Source: Halalkalibacter oceani
Lineage (GTDB): Bacteria; Bacillota; Bacilli; Bacillales; Bacillaceae_D
Assembly (NCBI RefSeq): GCF_023715605.1
Contig: NZ_JAMBOL010000001.1
Coordinates: 248,001 to 312,000 of the forward strand
Reading direction: 5' to 3'
Length of the DNA stretch: 64,000 nt
A program made the position numbers and the translations under genes. A model generated the notes under the pieces. It did no database searches, was not told the origin of the DNA, and saw only the letters and a program-made list of their open reading frames with translations. Below are positions 39,002-47,759 of this stretch, in pieces. Position 1 is the first letter of the stretch, and every line of letters starts with the position of its first letter.

Positions 39002-40376
39002 AAACGGTACGGTTGTCACAAATCAGGAAGAGTTTCGCGCGAATCTTTTTATTAAAGACGGGATCATTCAGGCCGTTACCGCTGAGGAGCTGCCTGGTGA
39101 AGCGGCGGATACGATCGATGCTGCCGGGAAATATGTATTCCCGGGCTTTATGGATACCCATGTACATTCCCGTGATCCTGGTGCAACCTACAAGGAAGAT
39201 TTCTATCATTCCTCCTTGGCGGCAGCGGCCGGCGGAATTACAGCCGTCTTTGAAATGCCGAACACAAATCCGCCGATTAACAATCCTGAAAACTTTCAAA
39301 AGCAGGTCGACAATTTAGCAAGCAAAGCCTTTGTCGATTATGGCATCTGGGCGATTTGTCTCGGGCATTTAAATCTTGATAAGCTTTCTTCTCTGCATGA
39401 AGCGGGTGTGATTGGCTTTAAGTTTTTCTGGGGATATGCCGTCCATGCGAAAACGTATCAGCTGATGTATAACTACAAAACGGGGATGGAAGATGTCATT
39501 CCACCATTCGGCGACGGCGATGTCTATGACATGTTTGTCGAAGTCGCGAAAACAGGCCAGATGCTGGCGATTCATGCTGAGAACAATGATTTGATTCAGC
39601 ATTTAACAAATAAAGTCGAAGCGCGCGGCGGTCGCACTTACGAGGATCTGCTTGAAGGACGTCCTAATTTGGCCGAAGAGCTCACAGTTCACTCCGGCAT
39701 TGCGATGGCGAAGCAGACTGGCGCCCGTCTTCATATCCTCCATGTCAGCACGGCAGAGGCTGTTGAAGCGATCCGTCAGGCGCAGCAGGAAGGCTATCCA
39801 ATTACAGCGGAAACGTGTCCGCATTATCTGTTCCTGTCGGCTGAAGATTATGATAAGGTCGGCCCGCAGATGAAGGTTTATCCTCCTGTTAAATATAAGA
39901 AGGATCAGGAAGCGTTGTGGGAAGGCATTAAGGATGGCACGATTTCCTTTGTCTGCTCAGACCATGCTCCGCATACCGAGGAGGAAAAAGACGGCGATCT
40001 CTGGTCGATTCCGGCAGGCATGTGCGGGGTAGAGACGCTTGCCCCGTTAATGCTTGACGCCGCGGCGAAAGGCACGATTTCCCGCACGGATGTCACGAGC
40101 CTGCTCGCGGAAGCGCCGGCAAAGCTGTTCGATATTTATCCGAAGAAAGGCTCTTTACGTGTCGGAACGGATGCTGACATTACAATCGTTGATATGGAGC
40201 AGGAATATACGCTGCGACGCGAAGCTTTGCATAGCAAAAGCAAAGTAACCGCTTATGACGGTTTTGAGGTGAAGGGCAAGCCGGTTTATACGATCGTCCG
40301 TGGCCATGTCGTGATGGCCGATGGTGAACTGACTACGACGCCGGTTGGCCAATTGATTAACCCAAGAACGATTTAA
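38979..40376 (+). CDS. Dihydroorotase-like cyclic amidohydrolase
   Basis: A 465-residue metal-dependent amidohydrolase. Metal ligands H61 and H63 lie in DTHVHSRDPG. R65 in that motif and N95 in EMPNTNPP are the residues dihydroorotases use to hold the substrate carboxylate, and allantoinases lack the arginine. K148 in GFKFFWGY could be the carbamylated metal-bridging lysine of hydantoinase-type enzymes. ILHVST, ETCPHYL and CSDHAPH complete the site. It overlaps pyrD-like by 23 bases. Ring opening to an N-carbamoyl amino acid is the expected reaction. Allantoinase or hydantoinase remain alternatives. Confidence 0.87.
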   Translation: MKWDLVIKNGTVVTNQEEFRANLFIKDGIIQAVTAEELPGEAADTIDAAGKYVFPGFMDTHVHSRDPGATYKEDFYHSSLAAAAGGITAVFEMPNTNPPINNPENFQKQVDNLASKAFVDYGIWAICLGHLNLDKLSSLHEAGVIGFKFFWGYAVHAKTYQLMYNYKTGMEDVIPPFGDGDVYDMFVEVAKTGQMLAIHAENNDLIQHLTNKVEARGGRTYEDLLEGRPNLAEELTVHSGIAMAKQTGARLHILHVSTAEAVEAIRQAQQEGYPITAETCPHYLFLSAEDYDKVGPQMKVYPPVKYKKDQEALWEGIKDGTISFVCSDHAPHTEEEKDGDLWSIPAGMCGVETLAPLMLDAAAKGTISRTDVTSLLAEAPAKLFDIYPKKGSLRVGTDADITIVDMEQEYTLRREALHSKSKVTAYDGFEVKGKPVYTIVRGHVVMADGELTTTPVGQLINPRTI

Positions 40377-40409
40377 CAGGCTTTGCTGACAGGCAGGTCT
40401 TAATGTAGA

Positions 40410-40456
40410 GGTGTCACAAAAGTCCGGGTAACGGCCTTTTGCGACAACCTCTTTTC
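40410..40456 (+). terminator. Hairpin between the amidohydrolase and capA-like genes
   Basis: AGAGGTGTCACAAAAG and CTTTTGCGACAACCTCT arms around CCGGGTAACGGC, followed by TTTTC. It may end the enzyme operon or only weaken read-through to the capA-like gene. Confidence 0.6.
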
Positions 40457-40485
40457 ATCATTATGTACAAAAGGAGCAGACGACA

Positions 40486-41760
40486 GTGCGCTTTGTAGCT
40501 ACCGGAGACAGTTTTATTACGAGAAGAATGACGGAAAAAGAACAGGATCAAGACTTAATGTCGTTAATCGGCGAGGCGGACTGCCGCTTTACGAATCTCG
40601 AAGTGACAACCCATCATTACGAAGGCTACCCTTCAGCGATGAGCGGCGGTACATGGGCGATCGCGCCTCCCACCGTCCTAAGCGATTTGAAGTATTATCA
40701 ATTTAACTGCGTCACATGGGCGAATAATCATACATTGGATTATTTGTACGGCGGGCTTGAGGCAACGGAACGCTATTTGGACGAGGCTGGTTTCGTTCAT
40801 GCCGGTGTCGGCAAGCATCTTGATGCGGCGGCGGCGCCAAAATATTTGGAAAGCCCTGCCGGAAGAATCGCGATCATTGGTGCCACTTCCACGTTCCACG
40901 AGTTTTGGCGAGCGGGCAAGCAGCGTGGAGACAGCCTCGGACGCCCGGGCGTCAATCCACTCCGCTATCAAACGACATTTTATTTAAATCAGAAAAATAT
41001 GGAGCACCTTCAACAGGTAGCCGCTGTGACCGGCATTAATGCCGAGCATGAGTTAGCCGTCAAAGAAGGCTTCGCTCTGGCCGGCGCCCAATATAAATTC
41101 GGCGATTATTCCTTTGAGCTGAGTGAAGAAGAAGGAATGAAACGTCATTTGCATGAAGGCGATGTAAAAAGAATTAGAGCGGCGATCGCCAATGCAAAGC
41201 GTCAGGCCGACTACGTGTTAATGAGCATCCATACGCATGAAATGGGCGAGGGGCGTAAGGATGTTGCTCCTGATTTTCTCGAAGACTTCGCCCGCCTCTG
41301 TATCGATGAAGGAGCGCATGCCGTCATTGGGCATGGTCCTCATATCGTCCGCGGGATCGAAATTTATAAAAACCGTCCGATTTTCTACAGCTTGGGCAAT
41401 TTTATTTTTCAAAATGACACCGTGGCAACCTTGCCGCATGACTTTTATGAACAGTATGGAATCGAAGGCGAAGCGACGGTCGCGGACGCTCTTGATATCC
41501 GCAGCGCAAATGGAACGAGAGGGCTTGGCGTTAATAAAAAAGTTTGGGAGTCCGTCGTCCCGCTCTGGGAGATGGAGGATGGCAAGCTGACAAGCTTACG
41601 TTTGCATCCGATTGAGCTCGGTTTCGGATTGCCCCGCTATGAGCGCGGCTGGCCGAAGCTGTCTGCCAATCTCGATGTTCTCTATGATTTGCAGCGTTTA
41701 TCGGAGCCTTACGGGACGAAAATCACGATTAAAGACGGCGTTGGCCACGTATCTCTGTAA
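40486..41760 (+). CDS. CapA-family metallophosphoesterase-like protein, cytoplasmic
   Basis: The PGA_cap fold of poly-gamma-glutamate protein CapA/PgsA is clear: ATGDSF, TNLEVTTH, ANNHTLDYL, SIHTHEMG, GHGPHIVRGIEI and FYSLGNFIF keep the conserved metal-site Asp, Asn and His residues. Unlike CapA/PgsA it has no signal peptide or membrane anchor, so it acts inside the cell. It starts at GTG after AAAGGAGCAGACGACA. Lying 109 bases behind a ureide-degrading operon, it may process a pathway intermediate or a conjugate; this is inference. No capsule genes are present. Confidence 0.8.
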   Translation: MRFVATGDSFITRRMTEKEQDQDLMSLIGEADCRFTNLEVTTHHYEGYPSAMSGGTWAIAPPTVLSDLKYYQFNCVTWANNHTLDYLYGGLEATERYLDEAGFVHAGVGKHLDAAAAPKYLESPAGRIAIIGATSTFHEFWRAGKQRGDSLGRPGVNPLRYQTTFYLNQKNMEHLQQVAAVTGINAEHELAVKEGFALAGAQYKFGDYSFELSEEEGMKRHLHEGDVKRIRAAIANAKRQADYVLMSIHTHEMGEGRKDVAPDFLEDFARLCIDEGAHAVIGHGPHIVRGIEIYKNRPIFYSLGNFIFQNDTVATLPHDFYEQYGIEGEATVADALDIRSANGTRGLGVNKKVWESVVPLWEMEDGKLTSLRLHPIELGFGLPRYERGWPKLSANLDVLYDLQRLSEPYGTKITIKDGVGHVSL

Positions 41761-41834
41761 TCCCCATTCTCTTCATGGCAAATTTATGCGATAATAGAAT
41801 TCATACACAATGTCGCAAAGAATGAGGTGAGATG

Positions 41835-42041
41835 ATGAGTAAAGTGGAAAGAGTGAGTTATTTCAGTGAGCTTTATAAGCTGATCAATTTATATTCTTAC
41901 AAACGCGATCTCGTAGTCGATGAAGAAACGGCAAATTTCTTTGAAAATGTAAAAAAGTATTGCGAGCTGCTCGAGTTGGATTATGAAGCCTTAAAAAAGG
42001 AATTTGACCTGCTGGAGCCGAGTGACTTTACCGATAACTAA
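41835..42041 (+). CDS. Hypothetical protein (68 aa), helical and acidic
   Basis: Not recognised. The sequence (SYFSELYKLINLYSYKRDLV ... FFENVKKYCELLELDYEALKK) predicts two or three helices and no membrane segment. GAGGTGA lies just upstream; the second of two adjacent ATGs (41835) has the better spacing. A terminator follows at 42069-42115, so it is a monocistronic unit. Codon use fits the chromosome. Confidence 0.7.
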   Translation: MSKVERVSYFSELYKLINLYSYKRDLVVDEETANFFENVKKYCELLELDYEALKKEFDLLEPSDFTDN

Positions 42042-42068
42042 GACAGGGATCCGCTGACGCCCCTGGGA

Positions 42069-42115
42069 GGATGTATCAAAAGGTGATCAAAGCCTGCTGA
42101 TGCATCCTTTTTTCG
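42069..42115 (+). terminator. Terminator after the 41.8-kb small gene
   Basis: GGATGTATC and GATGCATCC arms around a 20-base loop, followed by six T. Confidence 0.8.
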
Positions 42116-42255
42116 CTAAAATGACGCAAGAAAAGTAAGCCGTTGGCCGGGGATTGGCATCATGGTTAAATAGACATGGTTGTAAAGCCTACCTCGCCAA
42201 TTGGAGAAAGTTCTTGTATAATACGGATGAGAGATAGGAAAAGGAGAGTGGAGTT

Positions 42256-42873
42256 ATGCAAGGGTATCGTTTTGAGCAACGCAAAAAGCAGCGAATCAAT
42301 CGGATACTAAACATAGCGATTGGGGTCGTTGTCCTTCTGATCCTTGTATTTGGAGCACAGATCTTTTTTGGATCATCTCCCTCTGAGGAAGCAGCACTTG
42401 ACCAAGAGGAGTCTGTCGAGGAAGAACCAGAGCGAGAAGCCATTACTGATCCAGCTGAGCCTGTAGAACAGCCGGATGAACCGGCAGAGGAAAGAGAGCC
42501 GGTGGATCAGGAAAATGAGATAGATGAGCAAGAGAATGATAGCGACGCAGAACGCGATTTGGAACCCGTCCCGGACGGTGAATGGGAGCCGGTCGGCACA
42601 TCGCAGACAGGTGAGTTCGCTCCTGATTTTACCCAAGGAAGCACAAATTGGAATGAGATGGAGAGAGCTTTGCGCTATGCAACAGGTCTTGATGAAAATA
42701 TGATCGTTTGGCGTCTTGAAAATGGAGGAAGCCCTACGAGAGCGCGCGGCGTCGTCAGTGCTCCGGACAGCCAGGAACAGCCGTATGAAGTGTTTATTGA
42801 ATGGGTCGATGGAAGAGGCTGGATGCCGGTTGACAAGCAGCAGCTTGCCGAAAATCCATACCGCAGAGGATAA
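42256..42873 (+). CDS. yrrS: YrrS-like membrane protein (DUF1510)
   Basis: A single-pass protein of 205 residues: a basic N-terminus (YRFEQRKKQRINR), one membrane helix (about 18-38), a long Glu/Pro/Asp-rich linker (about 45-115) and a C-terminal DUF1510 domain (WNEMERALRYATGLD ... VYFIEWVDGRGWMPV-like block). B. subtilis yrrS lies near greA and the penicillin-binding protein gene pbpI, suggesting a cell-envelope role; pbpI is not present here. The ribosome site is AAAAGGAGAGTGGAG. Confidence 0.85.
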   Translation: MQGYRFEQRKKQRINRILNIAIGVVVLLILVFGAQIFFGSSPSEEAALDQEESVEEEPEREAITDPAEPVEQPDEPAEEREPVDQENEIDEQENDSDAERDLEPVPDGEWEPVGTSQTGEFAPDFTQGSTNWNEMERALRYATGLDENMIVWRLENGGSPTRARGVVSAPDSQEQPYEVFIEWVDGRGWMPVDKQQLAENPYRRG

Positions 42874-42902
42874 GAACAGAAGCAATGAAAGGAAGCCCTG
42901 TT

Positions 42903-42952
42903 TTGGGCCTTAGAAAAAAGGTTGATAGTTACCTTTTTTCTAAGGCTCTTTG
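42903..42952. terminator. Convergent terminator, yrrS / DUF2536 gene
   Basis: GCCTTAGAAAAAAGGT and ACCTTTTTTCTAAGGC form a perfect 16-base stem around TGATAGTT. Stems of the GGTTG...T-run...AACC type recur at several gene ends here. Confidence 0.8.
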
Positions 42953-43146
42953 TAGTGGACTACAGCCGTGTAGACGGGCCTCTCCGTTTTTGGATGAATA
43001 TGGACGCTGTGCTGGACGGAGTGGACACGCAGCAGCAATGCTTTGTTCTGTTCGATTTTGTCGTTTATCAAGGCTTCAAGTTTGGGCAGATCAAAAGCTT
43101 CATAGAATTCAATTTTGTCTCCGATACGGTCTAATTGAATCGCCAT
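42940..43146 (-). CDS. DUF2536 family protein (YrzA-like)
   Basis: A 68-residue protein with the pattern of the DUF2536/YrzA family: DKIEFYEAFDLPKLEALINDKIEQN, a basic KALLLRVHSVQHSVHI strand and the closing TAVVHYK. The ribosome site GGAGAATAGAG is upstream. B. subtilis yrzA is also near mtnN. Its stop codon is inside the convergent terminator stem. The function is unknown. Confidence 0.75.
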   Translation of the reverse strand: MAIQLDRIGDKIEFYEAFDLPKLEALINDKIEQNKALLLRVHSVQHSVHIHPKTERPVYTAVVHYKEP

Positions 43147-43260
43147 CTCTATTCTCCTTTTTCGCTATGCGTTTTTTCTTTATTATCTTAGCAAAGATGC
43201 GTGCAAATGAAAATGAAACCTGTATAATAGGTTTGATGATATGGATAAGGAGTGTTACGC

Positions 43261-43956
43261 GTGAGAATTGGGATTATTGGAGCGATGGACGAAGAAGTGG
43301 AATTAATCAAAGGAAAGCTGGATAATCGTCAGGATACAACGATTGCCGGATGTGAGTTTCATCAAGGGAAGCTGGACGGCACAGAAGTGGTCCTGCTGAA
43401 ATCAGGGATTGGTAAAGTGAATGCGGCGGTTGGCACGACGCTTTTGATTCAGCTGTTTGAGCCGACATGCATTATTAATACAGGATCAGCCGGCGGCTTT
43501 CATGAGCAATTGAAGGTCGGCGATATTGTTATTTCAACTGAGGTGCGTTACAACGACGTGGAAGCGACCGTCTTTGGCTACGAGTTTGGTCAGGTGCCGG
43601 GAATGCCGGCTTACTACACACCGGATCAAAGGCTTGTCGAAGTGGCGCAAAAGGCGGCCGAAAAGGTTGGCATTCATGCCGTGACAGGCTTGATCGTATC
43701 CGGCGATTCGTTTATGAGCGATCATCAGCGGGTCGAGGAGTTAAAGCAGATTTTCAATCATCCTTATTGTGCGGAAATGGAAGCAGGAGCGATCGCTCAA
43801 GTTTGCTACCAATTCGGCATGCCTTTTGTTATTATCCGCTCACTGTCTGACATCGCCGGAAGCGATGCGAAAGTGTCCTATGATCAATTTCTGGAAACAG
43901 CTTCCGTCCATTCCGCGAAGCAGGTGCTGTTAATGGTCGAGGCATTGGCTGAATAA
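43261..43956 (+). CDS. mtnN: 5'-methylthioadenosine/S-adenosylhomocysteine nucleosidase
   Basis: It cleaves methylthioadenosine and S-adenosylhomocysteine in methionine salvage and SAM recycling. The 231 residues include [27 protein letters not shown] and the catalytic aspartate in [10 protein letters not shown]. The GTG at 43261 with AAGGAGTGTTACGC upstream is the natural start; a longer upstream frame has no ribosome site. A TATAAT is visible at about 43223, so it probably has its own promoter. Confidence 0.96.
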   Translation: MRIGIIGAMDEEVELIKGKLDNRQDTTIAGCEFHQGKLDGTEVVLLKSGIGKVNAAVGTTLLIQLFEPTCIINTGSAGGFHEQLKVGDIVISTEVRYNDVEATVFGYEFGQVPGMPAYYTPDQRLVEVAQKAAEKVGIHAVTGLIVSGDSFMSDHQRVEELKQIFNHPYCAEMEAGAIAQVCYQFGMPFVIIRSLSDIAGSDAKVSYDQFLETASVHSAKQVLLMVEALAE

Positions 43957-44047
43957 TTGGTAGCGTCTCCCTCCATTAACGGAGATTACATGCGATCCTC
44001 CTGATGATTCATGATAGAATTGAAGGAGGATGGGGGGGAAGTCAGAG

Positions 44048-44287
44048 ATGGATCAACAGCAAAAAGTATTAAAAGATAAAGTAGCAGATTATAAGCGCTT
44101 CGGCTTTATTTTAGTAGCGTTAAGCATGTTTCTTTTTATCGGCCTGCTCGTTCCGGCTCAAGGGCTCGCTTTGCATCACCCGGAGCTGTTCATTGCGGCT
44201 GTTTTTCTTACATTGGCGCTCGCCGCCTTCTTTCACCGCATTGCGATGAAAGCTGAAAAGCAATTACAGGAAGATCAACAATCATAA
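44048..44287 (+). CDS. yrhC: YrhC-like small membrane protein
   Basis: A 79-residue protein with a charged N-terminus (DQQQKVLKDKVADYKRFG), two hydrophobic helices (about 16-38 and 45-63) separated by GLALHHPE, and a charged tail. This matches YrhC, which lies after mtnN in B. subtilis. An ATG at 44030 is too close to its AAGGAGG, while the start chosen here has a weaker site (GGGGGAAG), so the exact start is open. The function is unknown. Confidence 0.78.
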   Translation: MDQQQKVLKDKVADYKRFGFILVALSMFLFIGLLVPAQGLALHHPELFIAAVFLTLALAAFFHRIAMKAEKQLQEDQQS

Positions 44288-44509
44288 ATCTGTCAGGCTG
44301 CTGCTTCATAAGATGAGGGGCGGCTTTTTTATTTGCCTTCAAATAAATGATCTCCGGGCATGGTCCTTCCTTTTTCTATCCCGGTTTGAAAATAGTTTCA
44401 GCGTTTGGTCAGCTTGTTAGCGAAAAGTTTTCTTTGATGGAATGCCAATTTGTATTAAAATGACAAAAGAGTCTTTGTCAGAGTAACTGTAAAAATGGGA
44501 GAGTGTGGA

Positions 44510-46009
44510 ATGGACAAACAGAAGCGAACAAATAGACCGCTTGTCCTGGCTGCTGTCATGCTGGCGATGTTTATGGCGGCTGTGGAAGCAACGATTGTCG
44601 CAACAGCGATGCCCGGGATTGTCGCAGATCTGGGGGGCTTTTCTTTATACAGCTGGGTCTTTTCTTCCTATCTTTTAATGCAGGTTGTTGCGATTCCGTT
44701 ATATGGAAAGCTGGCCGATCTTTATGGAAGAAAGCTCATTTTTTCAATCGGGATCATTATTTTTTTAATTGGTTCGCTGCTTTGTGGATTTTCTTTTACG
44801 ATGGAAATGCTCATTATCAGCCGGGTTTTACAAGGGCTGGGAGCCGGGGCCGTCCAGCCAATCGCGACGACAATTGTTGGCGATATGTATACGAAGGAAG
44901 AGAGAGCCAGCATTCAGGGCTATTTGGCGAGCATTTGGGGCGTGTCGGCCATTATCGGCCCGTTGCTCGGTGCTTTTTTCATGGAGTATGTCAATTGGTC
45001 ATGGGTGTTCTGGATGAACGTGCCTTTCGGGATCGTGTCGATGGGGATTGTGATCTTTTTTCTGCATGAAAGCGTGGAAAAGAAACAGAAGTCGCTTGAC
45101 CTTGGCGGAGCGGCGCTCTTACTCGTTTCAATCAGCGCGCTGATGGTCGTTCTTGTTCAATTCGACGGGACGATGATTCTTTCCAAAACAGAGCTTCTCC
45201 TGCTCGTCAGTTTGTCGCTTGTCTGCCTGATCTGGTTTTTCTATCATGAGCGCCGAGTGACTGCGCCAATCGTCACCTTCTCTCTTTGGCGGCAGAAGGA
45301 AATACGGTATGCCAATTTGGCTTCCTTCACGTCAGGGGCGATGCTGATGGCCGTATCGAGCTTTTTGCCGACGTATGTCCAGGGGGTGCTTGCGCAAACT
45401 CCGCTCATCGCCGGGTTAACGTTGACGGCGATGTCAATTGGCTGGCCGATCGCCTCGACAATTGCCGGGAAAATGATGCTGAAAACCGGCTTTCGGGTTA
45501 CGGCTTTAATTGGTGGTTTCGGTCTTTTAGCAGGGGCGCTCGGCTATTATTTGCTGACGGCTTTTCTGCCGAATCCGTGGTGGGCTGGTTTTAGCTCGTT
45601 TATGCTTGGGGCAGGTCTCGGTTTTTCGACAACGACATTTGTCGTGTCGATTCAGTCCAGTGTAGATTGGAAGGCGAGAGGGGAAGCGACGGCGATGAAT
45701 TTATTTATGCGCCTGCTTGGCGGAGCTGTCGGGGTGGCATTATTAGGAGGCATTTTGAACAGCCGCCTTCGTGCTTTTCTTGAACGAGAAGGAGAAGCCC
45801 TTTCGATTGAACCGTCAATCGAAGCGGTTAACCGCCTGCTTGAAGCAGAAGAACGGGCCCTGCTCAGCCAAGGGGAGCAGAGCCTTCTTCAGACGGGACT
45901 CTCTTCCAGTCTGGCCGCGGTCTTTCTCGCGCTAGTGGTTCTCGCCGTCCTCAGCTTTCTCTTTATTTTGCTTCTGCCAAAGGATCAGGTGGAAAAGCAG
46001 GAAAATTAG
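44510..46009 (+). CDS. MFS multidrug efflux transporter (DHA2, EmrB/QacA type)
   Basis: A 499-residue protein with 14 predicted membrane segments. DHA2 signatures are present: the first-helix EATIVATAMPGIVADLG, the loop GKLADLYGRK (motif A) and the helix-5 GxxxGPxxGG-like SIWGVSAIIGPLLGAFF. It should export drugs or metabolites with protons; the substrate is unknown. The start at 44510 follows GGGAGAGTGTGGA. Its stop codon overlaps that of the convergent Nudix gene by two bases. Confidence 0.9.
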   Translation: MDKQKRTNRPLVLAAVMLAMFMAAVEATIVATAMPGIVADLGGFSLYSWVFSSYLLMQVVAIPLYGKLADLYGRKLIFSIGIIIFLIGSLLCGFSFTMEMLIISRVLQGLGAGAVQPIATTIVGDMYTKEERASIQGYLASIWGVSAIIGPLLGAFFMEYVNWSWVFWMNVPFGIVSMGIVIFFLHESVEKKQKSLDLGGAALLLVSISALMVVLVQFDGTMILSKTELLLLVSLSLVCLIWFFYHERRVTAPIVTFSLWRQKEIRYANLASFTSGAMLMAVSSFLPTYVQGVLAQTPLIAGLTLTAMSIGWPIASTIAGKMMLKTGFRVTALIGGFGLLAGALGYYLLTAFLPNPWWAGFSSFMLGAGLGFSTTTFVVSIQSSVDWKARGEATAMNLFMRLLGGAVGVALLGGILNSRLRAFLEREGEALSIEPSIEAVNRLLEAEERALLSQGEQSLLQTGLSSSLAAVFLALVVLAVLSFLFILLLPKDQVEKQEN

Positions 46010-46629
46010 TCCGGCCTTGTCAGATCAAGAAAGTGGGTCAAAATTCGCGCCGTCAGACCCCAAATGACGTATTGCTTATAGTAATAAAAAAATTCAGTTA
46101 GCGTGTTTGTCCGTGCCGCATACGTTCTGCTGTTTGAAATCTGGTCGAGTGGAAAATGCTCATCCGGCTCAAAATGGAGCTTCATCTCATACCGTTTTGG
46201 CTCGTATGTATACAAAAAGGAAAGAGGGACGGTAAAAATATGATCGACCTCAGCCTGATTCGGTGTAATGCTTTCGATATTTTCCAAAATAGCGGCAAAT
46301 GGATAGATGATACCGCGGAATGGCGTGACAAGGATATCGAGCGGCGCGAGAGGCTTAATGTACTCTCGTTTAAGGCCGAGCTCTTCGGTAACTTCACGAA
46401 TCGCCGCCAGCTGCGGGGTCGGATCATCCGAATCAATCCGTCCGCCCGGAAAGCAAATTTCTCCCGGCTGGCTGTTCAGATGATGGGCGCGTACTTCAAA
46501 CAGTATCGACAATTCTCCATTTTCGTAGACGAGCGGCAAAATGACAGCGGCATTCATACTGCCTTTTTGAGTGAGCACGCTAGCTGATCTGCCAGCAAGC
46601 TTGGCTTCAATTTCAGATAGGTCTCTCAT
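46006..46629 (-). CDS. Nudix hydrolase, CoA pyrophosphatase type
   Basis: A 207-residue protein with the NUDIX variant used by CoA diphosphatases: FPGGRIDSDD followed by AAIREVTEELGL, which keeps the REVTEE metal site. The preceding segment LFEVRAHHLNSQPGEICFPGG matches the CoA-family signature (LxxRxxxLxxHxGxxxFPGG). It would cut CoA or its oxidised forms to phosphopantetheine and 3',5'-ADP. The ribosome site is ACTGGAGGCATTATC. It is convergent with the MFS gene. Confidence 0.88.
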   Translation of the reverse strand: MRDLSEIEAKLAGRSASVLTQKGSMNAAVILPLVYENGELSILFEVRAHHLNSQPGEICFPGGRIDSDDPTPQLAAIREVTEELGLKREYIKPLAPLDILVTPFRGIIYPFAAILENIESITPNQAEVDHIFTVPLSFLYTYEPKRYEMKLHFEPDEHFPLDQISNSRTYAARTNTLTEFFYYYKQYVIWGLTARILTHFLDLTRPD

Positions 46630-47054
46630 GATAATGCCTCCAGTAGGTTATCGTTATAGGAAAGTATACCACAGATTATCAGCGTTCTTAGCTGGGGATG
46701 CTTCCGGGATGAAGGGGTCTTTTCAAAATAAATGAAATTTATATGTAAGAAGATATGCCAAAGAAGCTGAAACGATGTCAGCAGTGGTGTACATTAGTAT
46801 CAGGAAAGGTCATTGACCTAGCTTCCAAAATGTTCTCTCTACTCTCCCCCATTGCGAGCGATTCGTTTGTCGAATCGCTCTCTTTTTTTGCTGTAAAAAT
46901 CAGCAGCTTCCTGCACTGCGAATGTGACGACACGGACCGGGCACCCGGATATGGCTGGCTGATACTTCCAGTTTTTTTCGTGCTGTTTTTGAATAGTTCA
47001 AACTTTACGAAGGGGATTCTAGTAAAGAATGTACCTTGAAAGGAGATGAAGATC
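46630..47054 (+). other. Intergenic region with an orphan terminator
   Basis: This gap lies between two divergent genes, yet it contains a strong plus-strand terminator (GAGCGATTCG and CGAATCGCTC arms, eight T, 46855-46893). No gene precedes it on that strand. A reading frame at 46755-47039 has no ribosome site and crosses the hairpin. The likeliest explanation is a small RNA transcribed from about 46700, or a repeat that brought the terminator. Confidence 0.45.
46855..46893 (+). terminator. Orphan intrinsic terminator
   Basis: A ten-base perfect stem (GAGCGATTCG) with a short loop, followed by TCTTTTTTTG. No upstream plus-strand gene within 800 bases needs it. Confidence 0.85.
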
Positions 47055-47759
47055 ATGAAAAAAGCTGGAGTTGTCGTTTTGCTGCTGCTTGTTCTGGCAG
47101 TGGGCGCTCCCGTCTATGCCGATAGTGAAGCAGAAGCACAGGCACGAGTCGTCCATGCAACACCTGATGCGCCAAAGGTCGATGTTTATCTTGATAAAGT
47201 GTTAGTCGTAAAAGCGCTTGATTTCACCGAAGCGGGGCAGTATATCTCATTAAGTCCGGGGCTGCATACTCTTTCTATTTTCCCTGAAGGAGATACGGAT
47301 ACCGCCTTAGTCACAGATGAGGTGACGGTGGAAGCCGGTCATCATTACACATTGGCGGCAATCGGGGAGGTTGAAGCGATGTCCATCGCCAAGCTGGTTG
47401 ATGACCAAACAACCTCGGCAGGCAAAACAAAGCTTCGCGTCGCTCATTTTTCACCATTGTCACCGGCTCTTTCCGTGACGACAACTGAGGGCGAAGTACT
47501 CTTTCCTGAGCTGATTTTTCCAACGACAGCCTCTTATCTTGAAGTGACGCCCGGCTCTTATTCGTTACAAATAAAGGAGCCTGCCGCCCTGCTTGAACTG
47601 GTCGAAGCAGAATTAAAGCCAGATACGGTCTATACGGCCTTGGCAGTCGGTGCAAACGCCGCGGGAGAGGGGGTAACGGTGATTTTGCTTACTGATTATA
47701 TGCCGTTGCCGGCTGAGCTGCCGAAAACGGGTCTGGGCGGCGCTTCGCCAACGATGTAA
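47055..47759 (+). CDS. Secreted DUF4397 protein ending in LPKTG
   Basis: The 234-residue precursor has a Sec signal peptide (cut after about A22) and two DUF4397 beta domains (RVVHATPDAPKVDVYLD and LRVAHFSPLSPALSV starts). The C-terminus reads LPAELPKTGLGGASPTM. LPKTG (222-226) is a sortase motif, but only eight residues follow, with no hydrophobic helix or basic tail. The stop TAA is followed immediately, in the same frame, by the sortase start. The second ATG is chosen because AAAGGAG touches the first one (47046). DUF4397 proteins are thought to be surface or adhesive proteins. Confidence 0.88.
   Translation: MKKAGVVVLLLLVLAVGAPVYADSEAEAQARVVHATPDAPKVDVYLDKVLVVKALDFTEAGQYISLSPGLHTLSIFPEGDTDTALVTDEVTVEAGHHYTLAAIGEVEAMSIAKLVDDQTTSAGKTKLRVAHFSPLSPALSVTTTEGEVLFPELIFPTTASYLEVTPGSYSLQIKEPAALLELVEAELKPDTVYTALAVGANAAGEGVTVILLTDYMPLPAELPKTGLGGASPTM

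Noticed and set aside
46755-47039. 94-codon plus-strand frame in the gap before the DUF4397 gene
   Set aside because: No ribosome site, and the frame crosses a strong terminator hairpin.
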